The translations under genes were made by a program, and so were the position numbers. Below the pieces are notes generated by a model, which was not told where the DNA came from, ran no database searches, and saw only the letters and a program-made list of their open reading frames with translations. From Brachybacterium sp. UMB0905 (lineage in GTDB: Bacteria; Actinomycetota; Actinomycetes; Actinomycetales; Dermabacteraceae), in NCBI RefSeq assembly GCF_002871795.1, contig NZ_PNHL01000009.1, positions 1-64,000 on the forward strand: 64,000 bases of DNA, read 5' to 3'. Shown here piece after piece: positions 17,591-26,227 of this stretch. The first letter of the stretch is position 1. Every line of letters starts with the position of its first letter.

Positions 17591-18642
17591 TGTCCGCCGT
17601 TCGCCCGCGCCTGGTGATCGGCGCCATCGGGATCGTGATGGCCCTGGTGATCACGTGGTTCGCCGCAACATCCGTGGCGACTCGCACCGAGGCAGCGGAC
17701 TCTCCCCCACCGCCGACCTTCGTCACGGTCACCGAAGGGACGCTCGGGCACACCATCCCTGCCGCCGTCACCGTGACGCGCGCCAACGCGCTCACGGTGC
17801 GCGCCCCGCGCGACGGCACGCTCACACGGCCGGTGGCTGACGAGATGATCGACGTCGGCGATCCGCTTCTCTGGATCAATGAGGAACCCGTCATTGCTGC
17901 TGAAGGGAAGGTTCCTGCTTTCCGAGAGATGAAGCGCGACATGAGTGGGAGCGATGTCGAACAGCTCCAGACGTTCCTCCGTGCCACGGGTCACCTACCC
18001 CGCGAGGTCCCGATCGACGGCGAATTCGGACCGGCCACGGAGACAGCCGTCATCCGCTGGCACGCCGAGCACGACATCACCGGCCCTGCCGCCGCGATCA
18101 TCACTCCCGCCGAGCTGATCTTCGTTCCTGAGCTTCCCGCCAGCGTCTTAGCTACCGATGGAGTTCACGTCGGCAGCGTGCTCAGCAGCGGGCAGGAGGT
18201 GGCGCAGGTGCTCGAGGCAGCACCGAGTTTTGCCATTCACTCCGAGGGAGACATCGCTGCTGAGTTTCGGGAGGGGCTTCCTGTCACTGTGCCACTCGAG
18301 GACGAGACGCTCCACGCCATCACTGGTGCTCCGACAACCCTCGAGGACGGCCGGATCCAGATCCCCGTGACGTTGCCGGAGCCCTGCGGTTCCGATTGCG
18401 CTCCCCTCCGCAACGGACAACGGCTCTCCGCAACCGTCACCCTTGCCGAGAAAACCACCGGGCCGCTCGTCCCCGTGGCGGCGCTACGGCAGAAACCTGA
18501 TGGCAGTACCTATGTCACCACGCGCGAGGGCGCCCATCTTCCGGTAACGGTGCAGATCGCCGATCGTGGCGCGGCGATTGTCAGCGGTATTGATCCGGGC
18601 AGCGAAGTGCTGATCGTTGCCCCGGAGGACCGCTCCGGATGA
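17581..18642 (+). CDS. Membrane-fusion/adaptor protein with peptidoglycan-binding domain
   Basis: A 353-residue membrane-anchored protein. One transmembrane segment (about residues 11-29) is followed by a HlyD/MacA-like beta-rich stretch (TVRAPRDGTLTRPVADEMIDVGD). A PG_binding_1 domain lies at about 121-165 (MSGSDVEQLQTFL, VPIDGEFGPATETAVIRW), and the C-terminal barrel ends GIDPGSEVLIV. It probably links the ABC exporter below to the cell wall. An ATG at 17590 is an alternative start giving a one-base overlap with the lipoprotein gene. Its stop overlaps the ATPase start (ATGA). Confidence 0.85.
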   Translation: MRVMSAVRPRLVIGAIGIVMALVITWFAATSVATRTEAADSPPPPTFVTVTEGTLGHTIPAAVTVTRANALTVRAPRDGTLTRPVADEMIDVGDPLLWINEEPVIAAEGKVPAFREMKRDMSGSDVEQLQTFLRATGHLPREVPIDGEFGPATETAVIRWHAEHDITGPAAAIITPAELIFVPELPASVLATDGVHVGSVLSSGQEVAQVLEAAPSFAIHSEGDIAAEFREGLPVTVPLEDETLHAITGAPTTLEDGRIQIPVTLPEPCGSDCAPLRNGQRLSATVTLAEKTTGPLVPVAALRQKPDGSTYVTTREGAHLPVTVQIADRGAAIVSGIDPGSEVLIVAPEDRSG

Positions 18643-19310
18643 TCGACCTGGATGGCGTGACGTACTGCTACCCCGGCAACGACACCGCCGTGGTCGCCGA
18701 CCTGCACCTGCAGATTCCCGCTGGATCGGTGACAGCGATGGTGGGGCCATCAGGCTGTGGGAAGTCCACCCTGCTGTACCTGGCCGGGCTGATGCTCACC
18801 CCGCACACCGGCCGGATCTCTCTGCACGGCCAGCGTGTGGACACTCTCCGCGACGCGGAGCGCAGTCGGCTTCGTGCGCAGAGCATCGGCTTCGTGTTCC
18901 AGGACGCGATGCTCGATCCTCGCCGCAGCGTGCTCGGGAACGTGATCGAAGGTGCGCTCTTCGCCGGGATCCCCCCACCGCAGGCCACGCGATACGCGCA
19001 CGAGCTCCTCGAGCACGTCGGGATGGCCCCCAAGGCCGGCTCGACCGTGCGCGACCTCTCGGGAGGACAGGCCCAGCGCGTCGCGCTGTGCCGGGCGCTC
19101 GTGAAGGACCCAACTGTGCTGCTGGCCGATGAGCCGACCGGCAACCTCGATGCCACCAGCGGATCTCAGGTCGTGGAGCGTCTGCTGGAGCGTGCCCACC
19201 TCCACGAGGCCGCGGTTCTCGTGGTCACCCATGACGAAGAGCTTGCGCGCCGCTGCGATCGGATTCTGCGATGGGAGGGCCGCGGTGTCCGCGCGCACGC
19301 TGCTGCGTGA
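18639..19310 (+). CDS. ABC transporter ATP-binding protein (MacB/LolD type)
   Basis: A 223-residue nucleotide-binding subunit. It has Walker A GPSGCGKST, the Q-loop FVFQDAML, signature LSGGQAQRVALCRAL, Walker B VLLADEPTGNLD, and the H-loop VVTHDEELA. The MacB/LolD style (ADEPTGNLD) and the neighbouring permease suggest mechanotransmission-type export or extraction of a peptide or lipoprotein rather than import. The start overlaps the adaptor gene stop by four bases, and the end overlaps the permease start by 26 bases. Confidence 0.93.
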   Translation: MIDLDGVTYCYPGNDTAVVADLHLQIPAGSVTAMVGPSGCGKSTLLYLAGLMLTPHTGRISLHGQRVDTLRDAERSRLRAQSIGFVFQDAMLDPRRSVLGNVIEGALFAGIPPPQATRYAHELLEHVGMAPKAGSTVRDLSGGQAQRVALCRALVKDPTVLLADEPTGNLDATSGSQVVERLLERAHLHEAAVLVVTHDEELARRCDRILRWEGRGVRAHAAA

Positions 19311-20367
19311 AGCACTCGGCGAAATCCGCCGCGCCCCGGTGCTCTCTGCACTAGTTCTCACCCTCGTCGCGCTCTGCACCGTCCTCATCGACTCGACAGC
19401 CGGGCAAGGAGATGCCCTGCGTCACCGCGTGGAGCAGAACCTCTCCACACCCGCGCTGCGCACGACCGTGATCACGGCGGACACACCAGTGACCGTCTCC
19501 CGTGATGCGCTCGCGGCCTACGCCCAGCGCAGCGATGTCGAGGTGGTCGCCGCGTTGGGGCCCGCAGCCGATGTGGTCCCCCTGGCGACCGCTCCCGGAG
19601 GGCCGCCCGTCCCCGTACGCCCTGCCATCGTGCTCAGCACTGGGAAATCCGCGCTCCAGGTGCCGTCAGGCGGCACGGCCGGCATCTACATCCCCGAGTC
19701 ATGGCTGAGCGCCGACGGGGACCTGCAGCACTACGCCTACCAGGACCTTCACGGCGTGACCTGGCCGGTCAGCGGGGTGTATCACGCCAGCGCCGAGGAC
19801 GTCCCGCGGCTGGACGGCACTGCTCTCCGGCTGGTCGAAGGGGACCAGATCGAGGTGCGCAGCCTGCTGATCATCGGCACGGCGGGGACCGATCCGACCG
19901 TGCACGAACGCGATGCCATCGCCCTGCTGAGCACAGAGCAGATCACCGTGGACGGGAGCTCCCAGGCACGCGAGGCCGCGCAGACCGTCCGCCGTGATAT
20001 CAGCCGCTCCGGCACCACAGCGCTCATCGGGGCGCTGGTGATCGGGGGTGGAGTGGTCATGATCCTGGTGGGGGTGTGGACGCTCCTGCATCAGCGCGAT
20101 ATCGGACGCCGCCGCGTGCTCGGGGCGAGCAGAAGTCAGATCATCGTGATCGCGCTCGCGCATGTGGCAGCGCTGACGCTGACCGGGGTGACCGCCGGGA
20201 CCGCGGTGATGCTGCTCATGCACCACCTGGGACTCCTGCCTGCACCGCGCTGGAGCTTTCACCTGGCCGTCGCCTGGCTGGTGCTGGTGGTGACGATGCT
20301 GGCAGCAGCCGCTCCCACGGCACTGACCAGCCGCATCGACCCCGTGCGGGTGCTGCGTCAAGCCTGA
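19285..20367 (+). CDS. ABC transporter permease, FtsX/MacB-like
   Basis: A 360-residue permease. One N-terminal membrane segment (VLSALVLTLVALCTVLI) precedes an extracytoplasmic domain of about 220 residues. Three C-terminal segments follow (ALIGALVIGGGVVMILVGVW, IALAHVAALTLTGVTAG, LAVAWLVLVVTMLAAAA), and the protein ends with the FtsX-family DPVRVLRQA. The GTG at 19285 is preferred because GGGAGG lies nine bases upstream and the frame before it has no FtsX character. Its last ten bases overlap the convergent TPR gene. It completes the cassette with the ATPase and adaptor. Confidence 0.88.
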   Translation: MSARTLLREALGEIRRAPVLSALVLTLVALCTVLIDSTAGQGDALRHRVEQNLSTPALRTTVITADTPVTVSRDALAAYAQRSDVEVVAALGPAADVVPLATAPGGPPVPVRPAIVLSTGKSALQVPSGGTAGIYIPESWLSADGDLQHYAYQDLHGVTWPVSGVYHASAEDVPRLDGTALRLVEGDQIEVRSLLIIGTAGTDPTVHERDAIALLSTEQITVDGSSQAREAAQTVRRDISRSGTTALIGALVIGGGVVMILVGVWTLLHQRDIGRRRVLGASRSQIIVIALAHVAALTLTGVTAGTAVMLLMHHLGLLPAPRWSFHLAVAWLVLVVTMLAAAAPTALTSRIDPVRVLRQA

Positions 20368-22202
20368 GGGTTCTCGCAGCAGGCACCGTCCGTATCCTCA
20401 GCGGCCTGGTCACAGCCCTCATCGGCCGATGCATCCCCGGTGCAGCATCCGCCGCTCTCTGTCGCGGCGGCGGCGAAGCCCAGCGGGAGCGGCCCGGCGG
20501 CCGCTCGCGCCGTCGGGCCCATGGCCTCCAGGCGGCAGGCGCAGGACGCGGTCACCGGCACATCGGCCTGGGCGCGGACGATGTCCAGGCGGCGCTTGAC
20601 CACAGAGGCGAGCTCATCGGCCCCGCGGCGCACGAGGCACTCGTGGTAGCCGTGGAGGCTCCACACATTGTCCGGGTGCAGGTTCGCGCGCGGGATCGAC
20701 GGCTCATAGCCCAGGTCCTCGCGGTACACCTGCTCGGCGTCATCCAGGCGGCCCTGCTCCATGAGCAGTGCGGCGAGTGCGTGGCGGGTGGGCTGCATCC
20801 AGGACCACGGCTCGTCATACGGCAGGGAGTCGTCCAGCTCGACGCTGCGACGCAGATGCGCGAAGGCCTCGTCGTGGTTCCCGGCGCGGTACTCGATCTC
20901 CCCGTCGAGCATCGCCGCGGCCACCTCGAGGATGTCCCGGCAGGTGTTGTTGAAGACGGTGCGGGAATGCGGGACGCGCTCGACGGCCGCGTGGAAGAGC
21001 CGACGGTGGTCCCGGGCGGCCTCCACGTCCCCGAGCGCGGCGCTCGCCACGCCCTTGGCGTAGTGCATCACGGCGGTGGTGGTGCAGAACAGATTCTGGT
21101 CCTCGGGCAGCGGCTCGTCGAGGATCTCCTGCCAGCGGCCGAAGCGGATCAGGGCGTGCATGGTCATCGGGTAGAAGCCTTCGAGCCAGTCCGCCATCGG
21201 CGGGGAGGTGACCGTCAGCAGCTCCTTCGGCAGGGTCTGTTCAAGGCGCCGCCCCGCGTCGATGGCCTTCTGGCTCTGCCCGAGGAACATCGCCCCATAC
21301 ATGACGAAGTGCAGGTTGTGCGCCCGGTACAGGGTGTAGAAGTTCTCCCCGCCGCGCGCGGCGAGGTAGCGCTCATCGGCCTGGACCGCCCGCTCATTGG
21401 TCTCGATGACGCGGCGGTAGTCGCCGCACAGCACGTCGATATGGGTGGGCATGTGCACCAGGTGGCCGCCGTCGGGCACCACATCCCGTGCCCAGTCCGC
21501 CACCCAGAGCGCCGCCTCGGGCTGGCCGGACATCTCCATCAGGTGGATCGCCATGTGCAGCACGCCGGGGTGCTGACGGGCCTGCGGGTCCACGAGCGCA
21601 CGGTCCGCGACGTCCTTCGCCTCCAGGGTGGGCACCCCGGGCTCGGGCTCCCCGGTGCGCAGATCCCACAGCTCCCAGGGCCGCACCCCGAGCAGAGCAT
21701 CGAGGTGGATTGCGATGACGTCGAGGTCATCGGGGTGATCACGGTAGAGCTCTCGACAGGCCTCGGCGTAGCCGAGCACCCACTGCTCCGGCCAGTCCTC
21801 CCCCGCCGGCGGCTGCTCGACCGGGTAGCGGTGCGGGAGCGTCGCGATGATCGCGCGCTCCACGGCGGGCGCATCGGACGCAAGGTCGAGGGCGCGCCGG
21901 GTGTGCTCGGCGGCGTGCGCGAGGGAGCGCTCGAGGTCCTCGGGATCGAAGTCCGCCCAGGGCTTGTTGTAGTTCGGACCCAGCACATACGCGGCGCCCC
22001 AGTGGGCGAGCGCAAATCCGGGGTCTGCCTGCGCCGAGCGCACGAAGCAGCCGTAGGCCTCCTCATGGTTGAAGGCGTAGGTCCAGATCAGCCCGCGCCG
22101 GAACCACTCAGCGGCCTCCGGGTCGGTCGTGGAGACCTCACGGCGGTAGGAGCCGAGGTCGAAGGGGTACTCATCCGTGGCGTCCGTCACAGCAGGGTGC
22201 AT
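20358..22202 (-). CDS. TPR-repeat protein with cysteine-rich C-terminal tail
   Basis: A 614-residue cytosolic-looking protein of repeated helix pairs (FNHEEAYGCFVRSAQADPGFALAHWG, RALDLASDAPAVERAII, GDVEAARDHRRLFHAAV). It resembles the TPR proteins of unknown role containing HLMEMSG and HMPTHIDVLCGDY. The final ~65 residues are different in kind: seven cysteines (SCAC, GGCCTG, EGCDQ, GACCEN) in a Gly/Ala/Asp-rich tail, suggesting metal binding. The ATG at 22202 has no Shine-Dalgarno site but TACCGT lies six bases upstream, so the transcript may be leaderless. The 3' end overlaps the convergent permease gene by ten bases. Function unknown. Confidence 0.85.
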   Translation of the reverse strand: MHPAVTDATDEYPFDLGSYRREVSTTDPEAAEWFRRGLIWTYAFNHEEAYGCFVRSAQADPGFALAHWGAAYVLGPNYNKPWADFDPEDLERSLAHAAEHTRRALDLASDAPAVERAIIATLPHRYPVEQPPAGEDWPEQWVLGYAEACRELYRDHPDDLDVIAIHLDALLGVRPWELWDLRTGEPEPGVPTLEAKDVADRALVDPQARQHPGVLHMAIHLMEMSGQPEAALWVADWARDVVPDGGHLVHMPTHIDVLCGDYRRVIETNERAVQADERYLAARGGENFYTLYRAHNLHFVMYGAMFLGQSQKAIDAGRRLEQTLPKELLTVTSPPMADWLEGFYPMTMHALIRFGRWQEILDEPLPEDQNLFCTTTAVMHYAKGVASAALGDVEAARDHRRLFHAAVERVPHSRTVFNNTCRDILEVAAAMLDGEIEYRAGNHDEAFAHLRRSVELDDSLPYDEPWSWMQPTRHALAALLMEQGRLDDAEQVYREDLGYEPSIPRANLHPDNVWSLHGYHECLVRRGADELASVVKRRLDIVRAQADVPVTASCACRLEAMGPTARAAAGPLPLGFAAAATESGGCCTGDASADEGCDQAAEDTDGACCENPQA

Positions 22203-22208
22203 GGCTCG

Positions 22209-22214
22209 ACGGTA
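22209..22214 (-). promoter_or_regulatory. Candidate -10 element for leaderless TPR gene
   Basis: Minus-strand TACCGT followed by six bases and ATG. This is the same spacing seen before the GH15-like and MntA genes in this window. Inferred from spacing only. Confidence 0.4.
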
Positions 22215-22261
22215 TCAAGCCTGTGGCAGCGGCGTTCTGCTCCGCGGTGGGGATCCGTCGC

Positions 22262-22777
22262 TCAGCGGCCGCGTGCCTCGAGGGCCCGACGGGTGGCCAT
22301 GCGTGCATGGCGACGGTCGCGCAGCGCGTCATAGGCGAGGCCCAGGCGATACCAGGCCTGCCAGTCGTCCTGGCCGCCGTCCTCGACGGCCGCGCGGGCG
22401 GCCTCGAACTCGGCGCGCGGATCCGCGGGTGCGGGCACCGCCCCATCGGCCCCCTTGCCCCCGGTGGTCCCATCGGCCCCGTCTGCCCCGTCGGCCCCTT
22501 CGCCCCCATCGGTCCCGTTGGCCCCGTGCGCACCGCCATCTGCGGGTGGGGTGTATTCGCGGGCCAGCCGCGCGGTGCCCAGTCCGAACAGCACCTCCCG
22601 CCAGGTCACCCACACGGTGAGCCCCAGCAGCAGTGCGATGCCGAGTGCGAGCCCGTAGCCGATCACTCCCCCGGCGCGCAGGAAGCCCCAGGCGATCCAG
22701 CCCAGGCCATAGCAGTAGGCGAGCGTGATCAGCAGCAGGACGGCCACGAAGATCCGCGGCCCCAGTCCCTTCGGCAT
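22262..22777 (-). CDS. Membrane protein with Gly/Asp-rich linker and TPR-like C-terminus
   Basis: A 171-residue protein. Two N-terminal membrane helices (IFVAVLLLITLAYCYGLGWIAW and IGYGLALGIALLLGLTVWVTW) precede a low-complexity stretch of GADG/GANG-type triplets (about residues 80-115). The C-terminus DWQAWYRLGLAYDALRDRRHARMATRRAL looks like one TPR unit. It starts six bases after the dapB stop and probably rides on that transcript. Similar small membrane proteins next to dapB occur in related actinobacteria; function unknown. Confidence 0.78.
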   Translation of the reverse strand: MPKGLGPRIFVAVLLLITLAYCYGLGWIAWGFLRAGGVIGYGLALGIALLLGLTVWVTWREVLFGLGTARLAREYTPPADGGAHGANGTDGGEGADGADGADGTTGGKGADGAVPAPADPRAEFEAARAAVEDGGQDDWQAWYRLGLAYDALRDRRHARMATRRALEARGR

Positions 22778-22783
22778 GGCAGA

Positions 22784-23572
22784 TCAGCCCAGGTCCATGT
22801 AGCCGTCCAGGCCCACGGTGAGGCCCGGATGGGAGGCGACCTCGCGCACGCCCAGCAGCACGCCGGACATGAAGCTGATGCGGTCAAAGGAGTCGTGTCG
22901 CAGCAGGAACTGCTCCCCGGCCGAGCCGAACTGCACGACCTCATGCGCCACGAGGCCGCGCTGGCGCACCGCGTGCACGTGGATCCCGTCCACGACCGCG
23001 CCGCGGGCGTGGTCGGGGTCGGTGTCGGTCGCATCGGGCACGGGGCCGAGCCCGGCGGCGGCGCGTCCGCGAGCGATGGCGGCAGCGGTGTGGCGGGCGG
23101 TGCCGGAGGGAGCGTCGAGCTTGTCCGGGTGGTGCATCTCGATCACCTCGGCGCTGTCGAAGTAGCGGGCGGCCATTTCGGCGAAACGCATGGCGAGCAC
23201 GGCGCCGATGGCGAAGTTCGGGGCGATGAGCACACCGATCCCCGGGGCGTGCTCGAGCTGGGCTCGCAGGGCATCGAGCTTCTCCTCGCTCCAGCCGGTG
23301 GTGCCGACGACCGCGTGCACGCCGTGCTCCACCAGCCAGGCCACGTTCTGGGCGGTGACGGCCGGGACGGTGAAGTCGATCGCGACCTGCGCGCCGGCCG
23401 CGGTGATACCCGCGAGGTCATCGCCGTCGGTGATGCGGGCGACGAGCTCAAGATCCGCGGCCTCCTCCACGGCGGCGCAGGCGGCGCTGCCCATGCGACC
23501 GGCGGCGCCGATCACGGCCACGCGGATCAGGGCGGAGGTCTGCTCGGGGGTGCTGGTCTTGGATGCGGTCAC
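22784..23572 (-). CDS. dapB: 4-hydroxy-tetrahydrodipicolinate reductase
   Basis: NAD(P)H-dependent reductase of the lysine/diaminopimelate pathway, 262 residues. It shows the Rossmann motif VAVIGAAGRMGS, the substrate-binding EMHHPDKLDAPSGTA, and VVGTTGWSEEKL. The GTG at 23572 is supported by AGGAGGA six bases upstream; upstream sequence in frame has no similarity. It acts directly on the DapA product. Confidence 0.96.
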   Translation of the reverse strand: MTASKTSTPEQTSALIRVAVIGAAGRMGSAACAAVEEAADLELVARITDGDDLAGITAAGAQVAIDFTVPAVTAQNVAWLVEHGVHAVVGTTGWSEEKLDALRAQLEHAPGIGVLIAPNFAIGAVLAMRFAEMAARYFDSAEVIEMHHPDKLDAPSGTARHTAAAIARGRAAAGLGPVPDATDTDPDHARGAVVDGIHVHAVRQRGLVAHEVVQFGSAGEQFLLRHDSFDRISFMSGVLLGVREVASHPGLTVGLDGYMDLG

Positions 23573-23684
23573 GGATCCTCCTGAGGACGATGGGGCGGGG
23601 AACGATGCGGGGGCGGGCGCTGGAGTGGGACGGTGGGTCTGGTCGCTCGGGCGTGCCCGTGGGCGGGGCGCTGGGTGGGAGGGG

Positions 23685-25025
23685 TCAGGCCGGGTGCTCC
23701 GGCCCCACCTCCACGCGGGTGCTGATCGAGGTGGCGAAGCGCTGCGCGAGCTCGCGCACCTGCTCACCGGTGACCTCGCTGATGCGGGCCAGGGTCTCAT
23801 CGACGCTCGTGTACCGGCCGTGGGCCAGTTCGATCGTGCCGAGCCGCCCCATCCGAGAGCTGGTGTCCTCCAGCCCCAGGGCGAACGAGCCGGTGATCTG
23901 GCCCTTAGCACGCGTGAGCTCCTGCTCGGTGACGCCAGTGCTGCCCATGCGGTCCATCTCCGCGGCCAGCAGCTCGACCACCTGGGCGGTGCGGCCCGGG
24001 CGGCAGGCGGCGTACATGCCGAACAGGCCCGCATCCCGATACCCGGAGCTGAAGGAGTACACGGTGTAGGCGAGTCCGCGCTGTTCGCGGATGTTCTGGA
24101 ACAGGCGGGAGGACATCCCGCCGCCCAGGATTGACATCAGCACCGAGAGGGTGTGGCGCTGCTCGCTGAGGGCGGTCACGCCCTGTCCGCCCAGGTAGAT
24201 GTGGTTCTGCTCGGTGGGGCGGGTGAGGCGGTGCGGACGCAGCGCGGCCAGGTCCGAGGGCGTGCTCACGGGGCCGGGTCCCTCCTGCAGGGCGGGGCTG
24301 CGGCGCTGCGGGAGGGCGCCGTCGGTCAGCTCCCAGCCGCCACGGCGCAGCCCTGCGATCAGGAGCTGGGCGAGCTGATCGTGGTCGAGATCCCCCACGG
24401 CGGTGACCACGAGGTTCTCGGGCCGATAGTGCTCGGCGTAATGGGCGCGCACATCCTCGATGTCAAGCGAGCTGACAGTCTGTGCGGTGCCGCCGACGGG
24501 TCGGCCGAGTGCCGTCTGCGGACCGAGCACATCGGCGAGGAACGTCTCGTAGCCGACGTCGTTCGGGTCATCCTCCGCCATGGCGAGCTCTTCGAGGATC
24601 ACCTCGCGCTCGGTGAGCAGCGCCTCCTCCTGCAGCAGGCTCGCGGTGACCATGTCGGTCAGCACGTCCACTGCCATCGGCAGATCCGCGGAGCGCACCC
24701 GCCCGTAGTACAGGGTGTGCTCCTTGGCGGTGATCGCATTGGAATCCCCGCCCACCTCGTCGAAAGCCGCGGCGATGTCGAGGGCACTGCGGCGCGCGGT
24801 CCCCTTGAACAGCAGATGCTCGAGCACGTGCGTGGAGCCGGCATGCTGCGGGGTCTCGTCGCGCGATCCCACCTGCAGCCACAGGCCGAGCGTCGCGGAG
24901 CGGACGGTGCGGTCGGTCTGGGTCAGCAGCCGCACTCCGCCGGGCAGGATGCTGCGGCGCACACCGGCGGTGGCATCGAGCACGACGTCGGAGGCGGGGT
25001 CGTTATAGATCAGGTCCACAGGCAC
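23685..25025 (-). CDS. M16-family zinc peptidase (PepR/processing-peptidase-like)
   Basis: An insulinase-type metallopeptidase of about 446 residues. The inverted zinc motif HxxEH is visible in THVLEHLLFKGTARRS, and the downstream glutamate is in the EVGGDSNAITAKEHTLYYG region. The second half-domain has GGGMSSRLFQNIREQRGLAY. Such genes typically sit between pnp and dapB in actinobacteria, as here. The start is uncertain: GTG at 25025 has AACAAT six bases upstream (leaderless-like), while a GTG at 25091 would overlap the WD40 gene stop (GTGA) and add 22 basic residues. Confidence 0.92.
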   Translation of the reverse strand: MPVDLIYNDPASDVVLDATAGVRRSILPGGVRLLTQTDRTVRSATLGLWLQVGSRDETPQHAGSTHVLEHLLFKGTARRSALDIAAAFDEVGGDSNAITAKEHTLYYGRVRSADLPMAVDVLTDMVTASLLQEEALLTEREVILEELAMAEDDPNDVGYETFLADVLGPQTALGRPVGGTAQTVSSLDIEDVRAHYAEHYRPENLVVTAVGDLDHDQLAQLLIAGLRRGGWELTDGALPQRRSPALQEGPGPVSTPSDLAALRPHRLTRPTEQNHIYLGGQGVTALSEQRHTLSVLMSILGGGMSSRLFQNIREQRGLAYTVYSFSSGYRDAGLFGMYAACRPGRTAQVVELLAAEMDRMGSTGVTEQELTRAKGQITGSFALGLEDTSSRMGRLGTIELAHGRYTSVDETLARISEVTGEQVRELAQRFATSISTRVEVGPEHPA

Positions 25026-25087
25026 CAATCGATTGTTCCATGAGCTGCTGCGGACGGGGTGGTGGCGCCGACGAGATGCCGTGCGCC

Positions 25088-26227
25088 TCACGGCATCTCG
25101 AAGGTGCCCCAGCTCGTGCCGTCAAAGCGGAGGATGCCCTGCCAGCGGGAGATGACGTACAGCGTGCCGTCCGGGGCGATGGCGGGTCGGCCAAGTTCGG
25201 TGATGGGGCTCGGAGCGGAGTCGTCGACCTCGGGGGTGAGCACTTGCAGCTCCGTCTGCCCCGGAGTCCACAGCGCGAGGTCACTGCCGGTGCCGGTGAG
25301 CACGACCTGCCCGTCGGGGCCGGCGGCGGCGTACTGTCCGCAGTTCGTCGGCAGCGCGGGCCCGTCGGCCACCGTCCCATCGAGCGCGACGGTACGCAGC
25401 GTCCCTGTCTCCTGATCGGAGATGACGAAGACGCCGTCGGCGCTGCAGGCGAGGGCCATGCCCTGGACCTCCTGGCCGGGGCTCTGCGAGAGCTTCTCGC
25501 CGGTGCGACCGTCATGCAGGAGCAGTCCGCCCTCCTCCAGCAGGATGCCGAGCACCGCGCTGTCCGGGCTGAAGGCGAGGGCGATCGGCCGATGCCGCCA
25601 GGAGAGGACCCGGCCGGGATCGCACGTGCCCGGGGCGGCGGACCACAGGCGGACGGTGCGGTCCGTGCTGAGAGATGCCAGGCGCTCGCCGTCGGGACTG
25701 AAGGCGAGATCACGGATCTCACGGACGACGCGGCGGGTGGACTCCTGGTGTCCCCCGAGGGTCCACTGCGCCTGACCGTCCGGGCTCATCAGCAGGATGC
25801 GCTCCTGGGAGGAGACGGCGAGCAGCTCTCCACTGGGGTGCCATGCGAGCGCCCCGCTCATCCAGTCATCGCGACGCTCGATGATCTGACCGCTTGCGAC
25901 GTCCCAGTAGGTGGTTCCCGCCGTGCGGCTGAGGTCCAGGAACTTGCGGTCGGGTGGCTCGAGGGCCACCGCAGTCTTTCCATCGGGGCTCACCGCGATC
26001 GCCCCCGGGATCAGCTGCGGCTCTCTGCGCTGGAACGTCTCGACGGGGAGCCCGAAGGGCAGTTCGAACCCCGTATCGGGCAGCTCATCCGCGGGGACAT
26101 CGCCCTCGTAGCAGGTGCTCGCCATCGGACCTCCGCAGCCCGCGAGCAGCCCGATACCGAGCAGCGCACCCGCCGCGAGCATGCCCCGGCGGCCCGGGTG
26201 CGCCTCGGCGTCACCGCACTCCGGCAT
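25088..26227 (-). CDS. WD40/beta-propeller lipoprotein
   Basis: A 379-residue predicted lipoprotein: basic N-terminus, hydrophobic stretch and the lipobox GLLAGC. The mature part has repeated WD40/PQQ-like blades (AVSPDGKTAVAL, LAFSPDGERLASLSTDRTVRLW, ALAFSPDSAVLGIL, ALACSADGVFVISD, AGPDGQVVLTGTGSDLALW, IAPDGTLYVIS). It overlaps the upstream WXG100-metallopeptidase gene by 17 bases, so the two are translationally linked. A cell-surface propeller could act as partner or inhibitor of that protein; this is inference. Confidence 0.82.
   Translation of the reverse strand: MPECGDAEAHPGRRGMLAAGALLGIGLLAGCGGPMASTCYEGDVPADELPDTGFELPFGLPVETFQRREPQLIPGAIAVSPDGKTAVALEPPDRKFLDLSRTAGTTYWDVASGQIIERRDDWMSGALAWHPSGELLAVSSQERILLMSPDGQAQWTLGGHQESTRRVVREIRDLAFSPDGERLASLSTDRTVRLWSAAPGTCDPGRVLSWRHRPIALAFSPDSAVLGILLEEGGLLLHDGRTGEKLSQSPGQEVQGMALACSADGVFVISDQETGTLRTVALDGTVADGPALPTNCGQYAAAGPDGQVVLTGTGSDLALWTPGQTELQVLTPEVDDSAPSPITELGRPAIAPDGTLYVISRWQGILRFDGTSWGTFEMP

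Noticed and set aside
22440..22545. Repeated GCCCCGTCTGCCCC-like units as a possible repeat element
   Set aside because: They encode the Gly/Asp-rich low-complexity linker of the membrane protein in frame, so they are explained by coding sequence.
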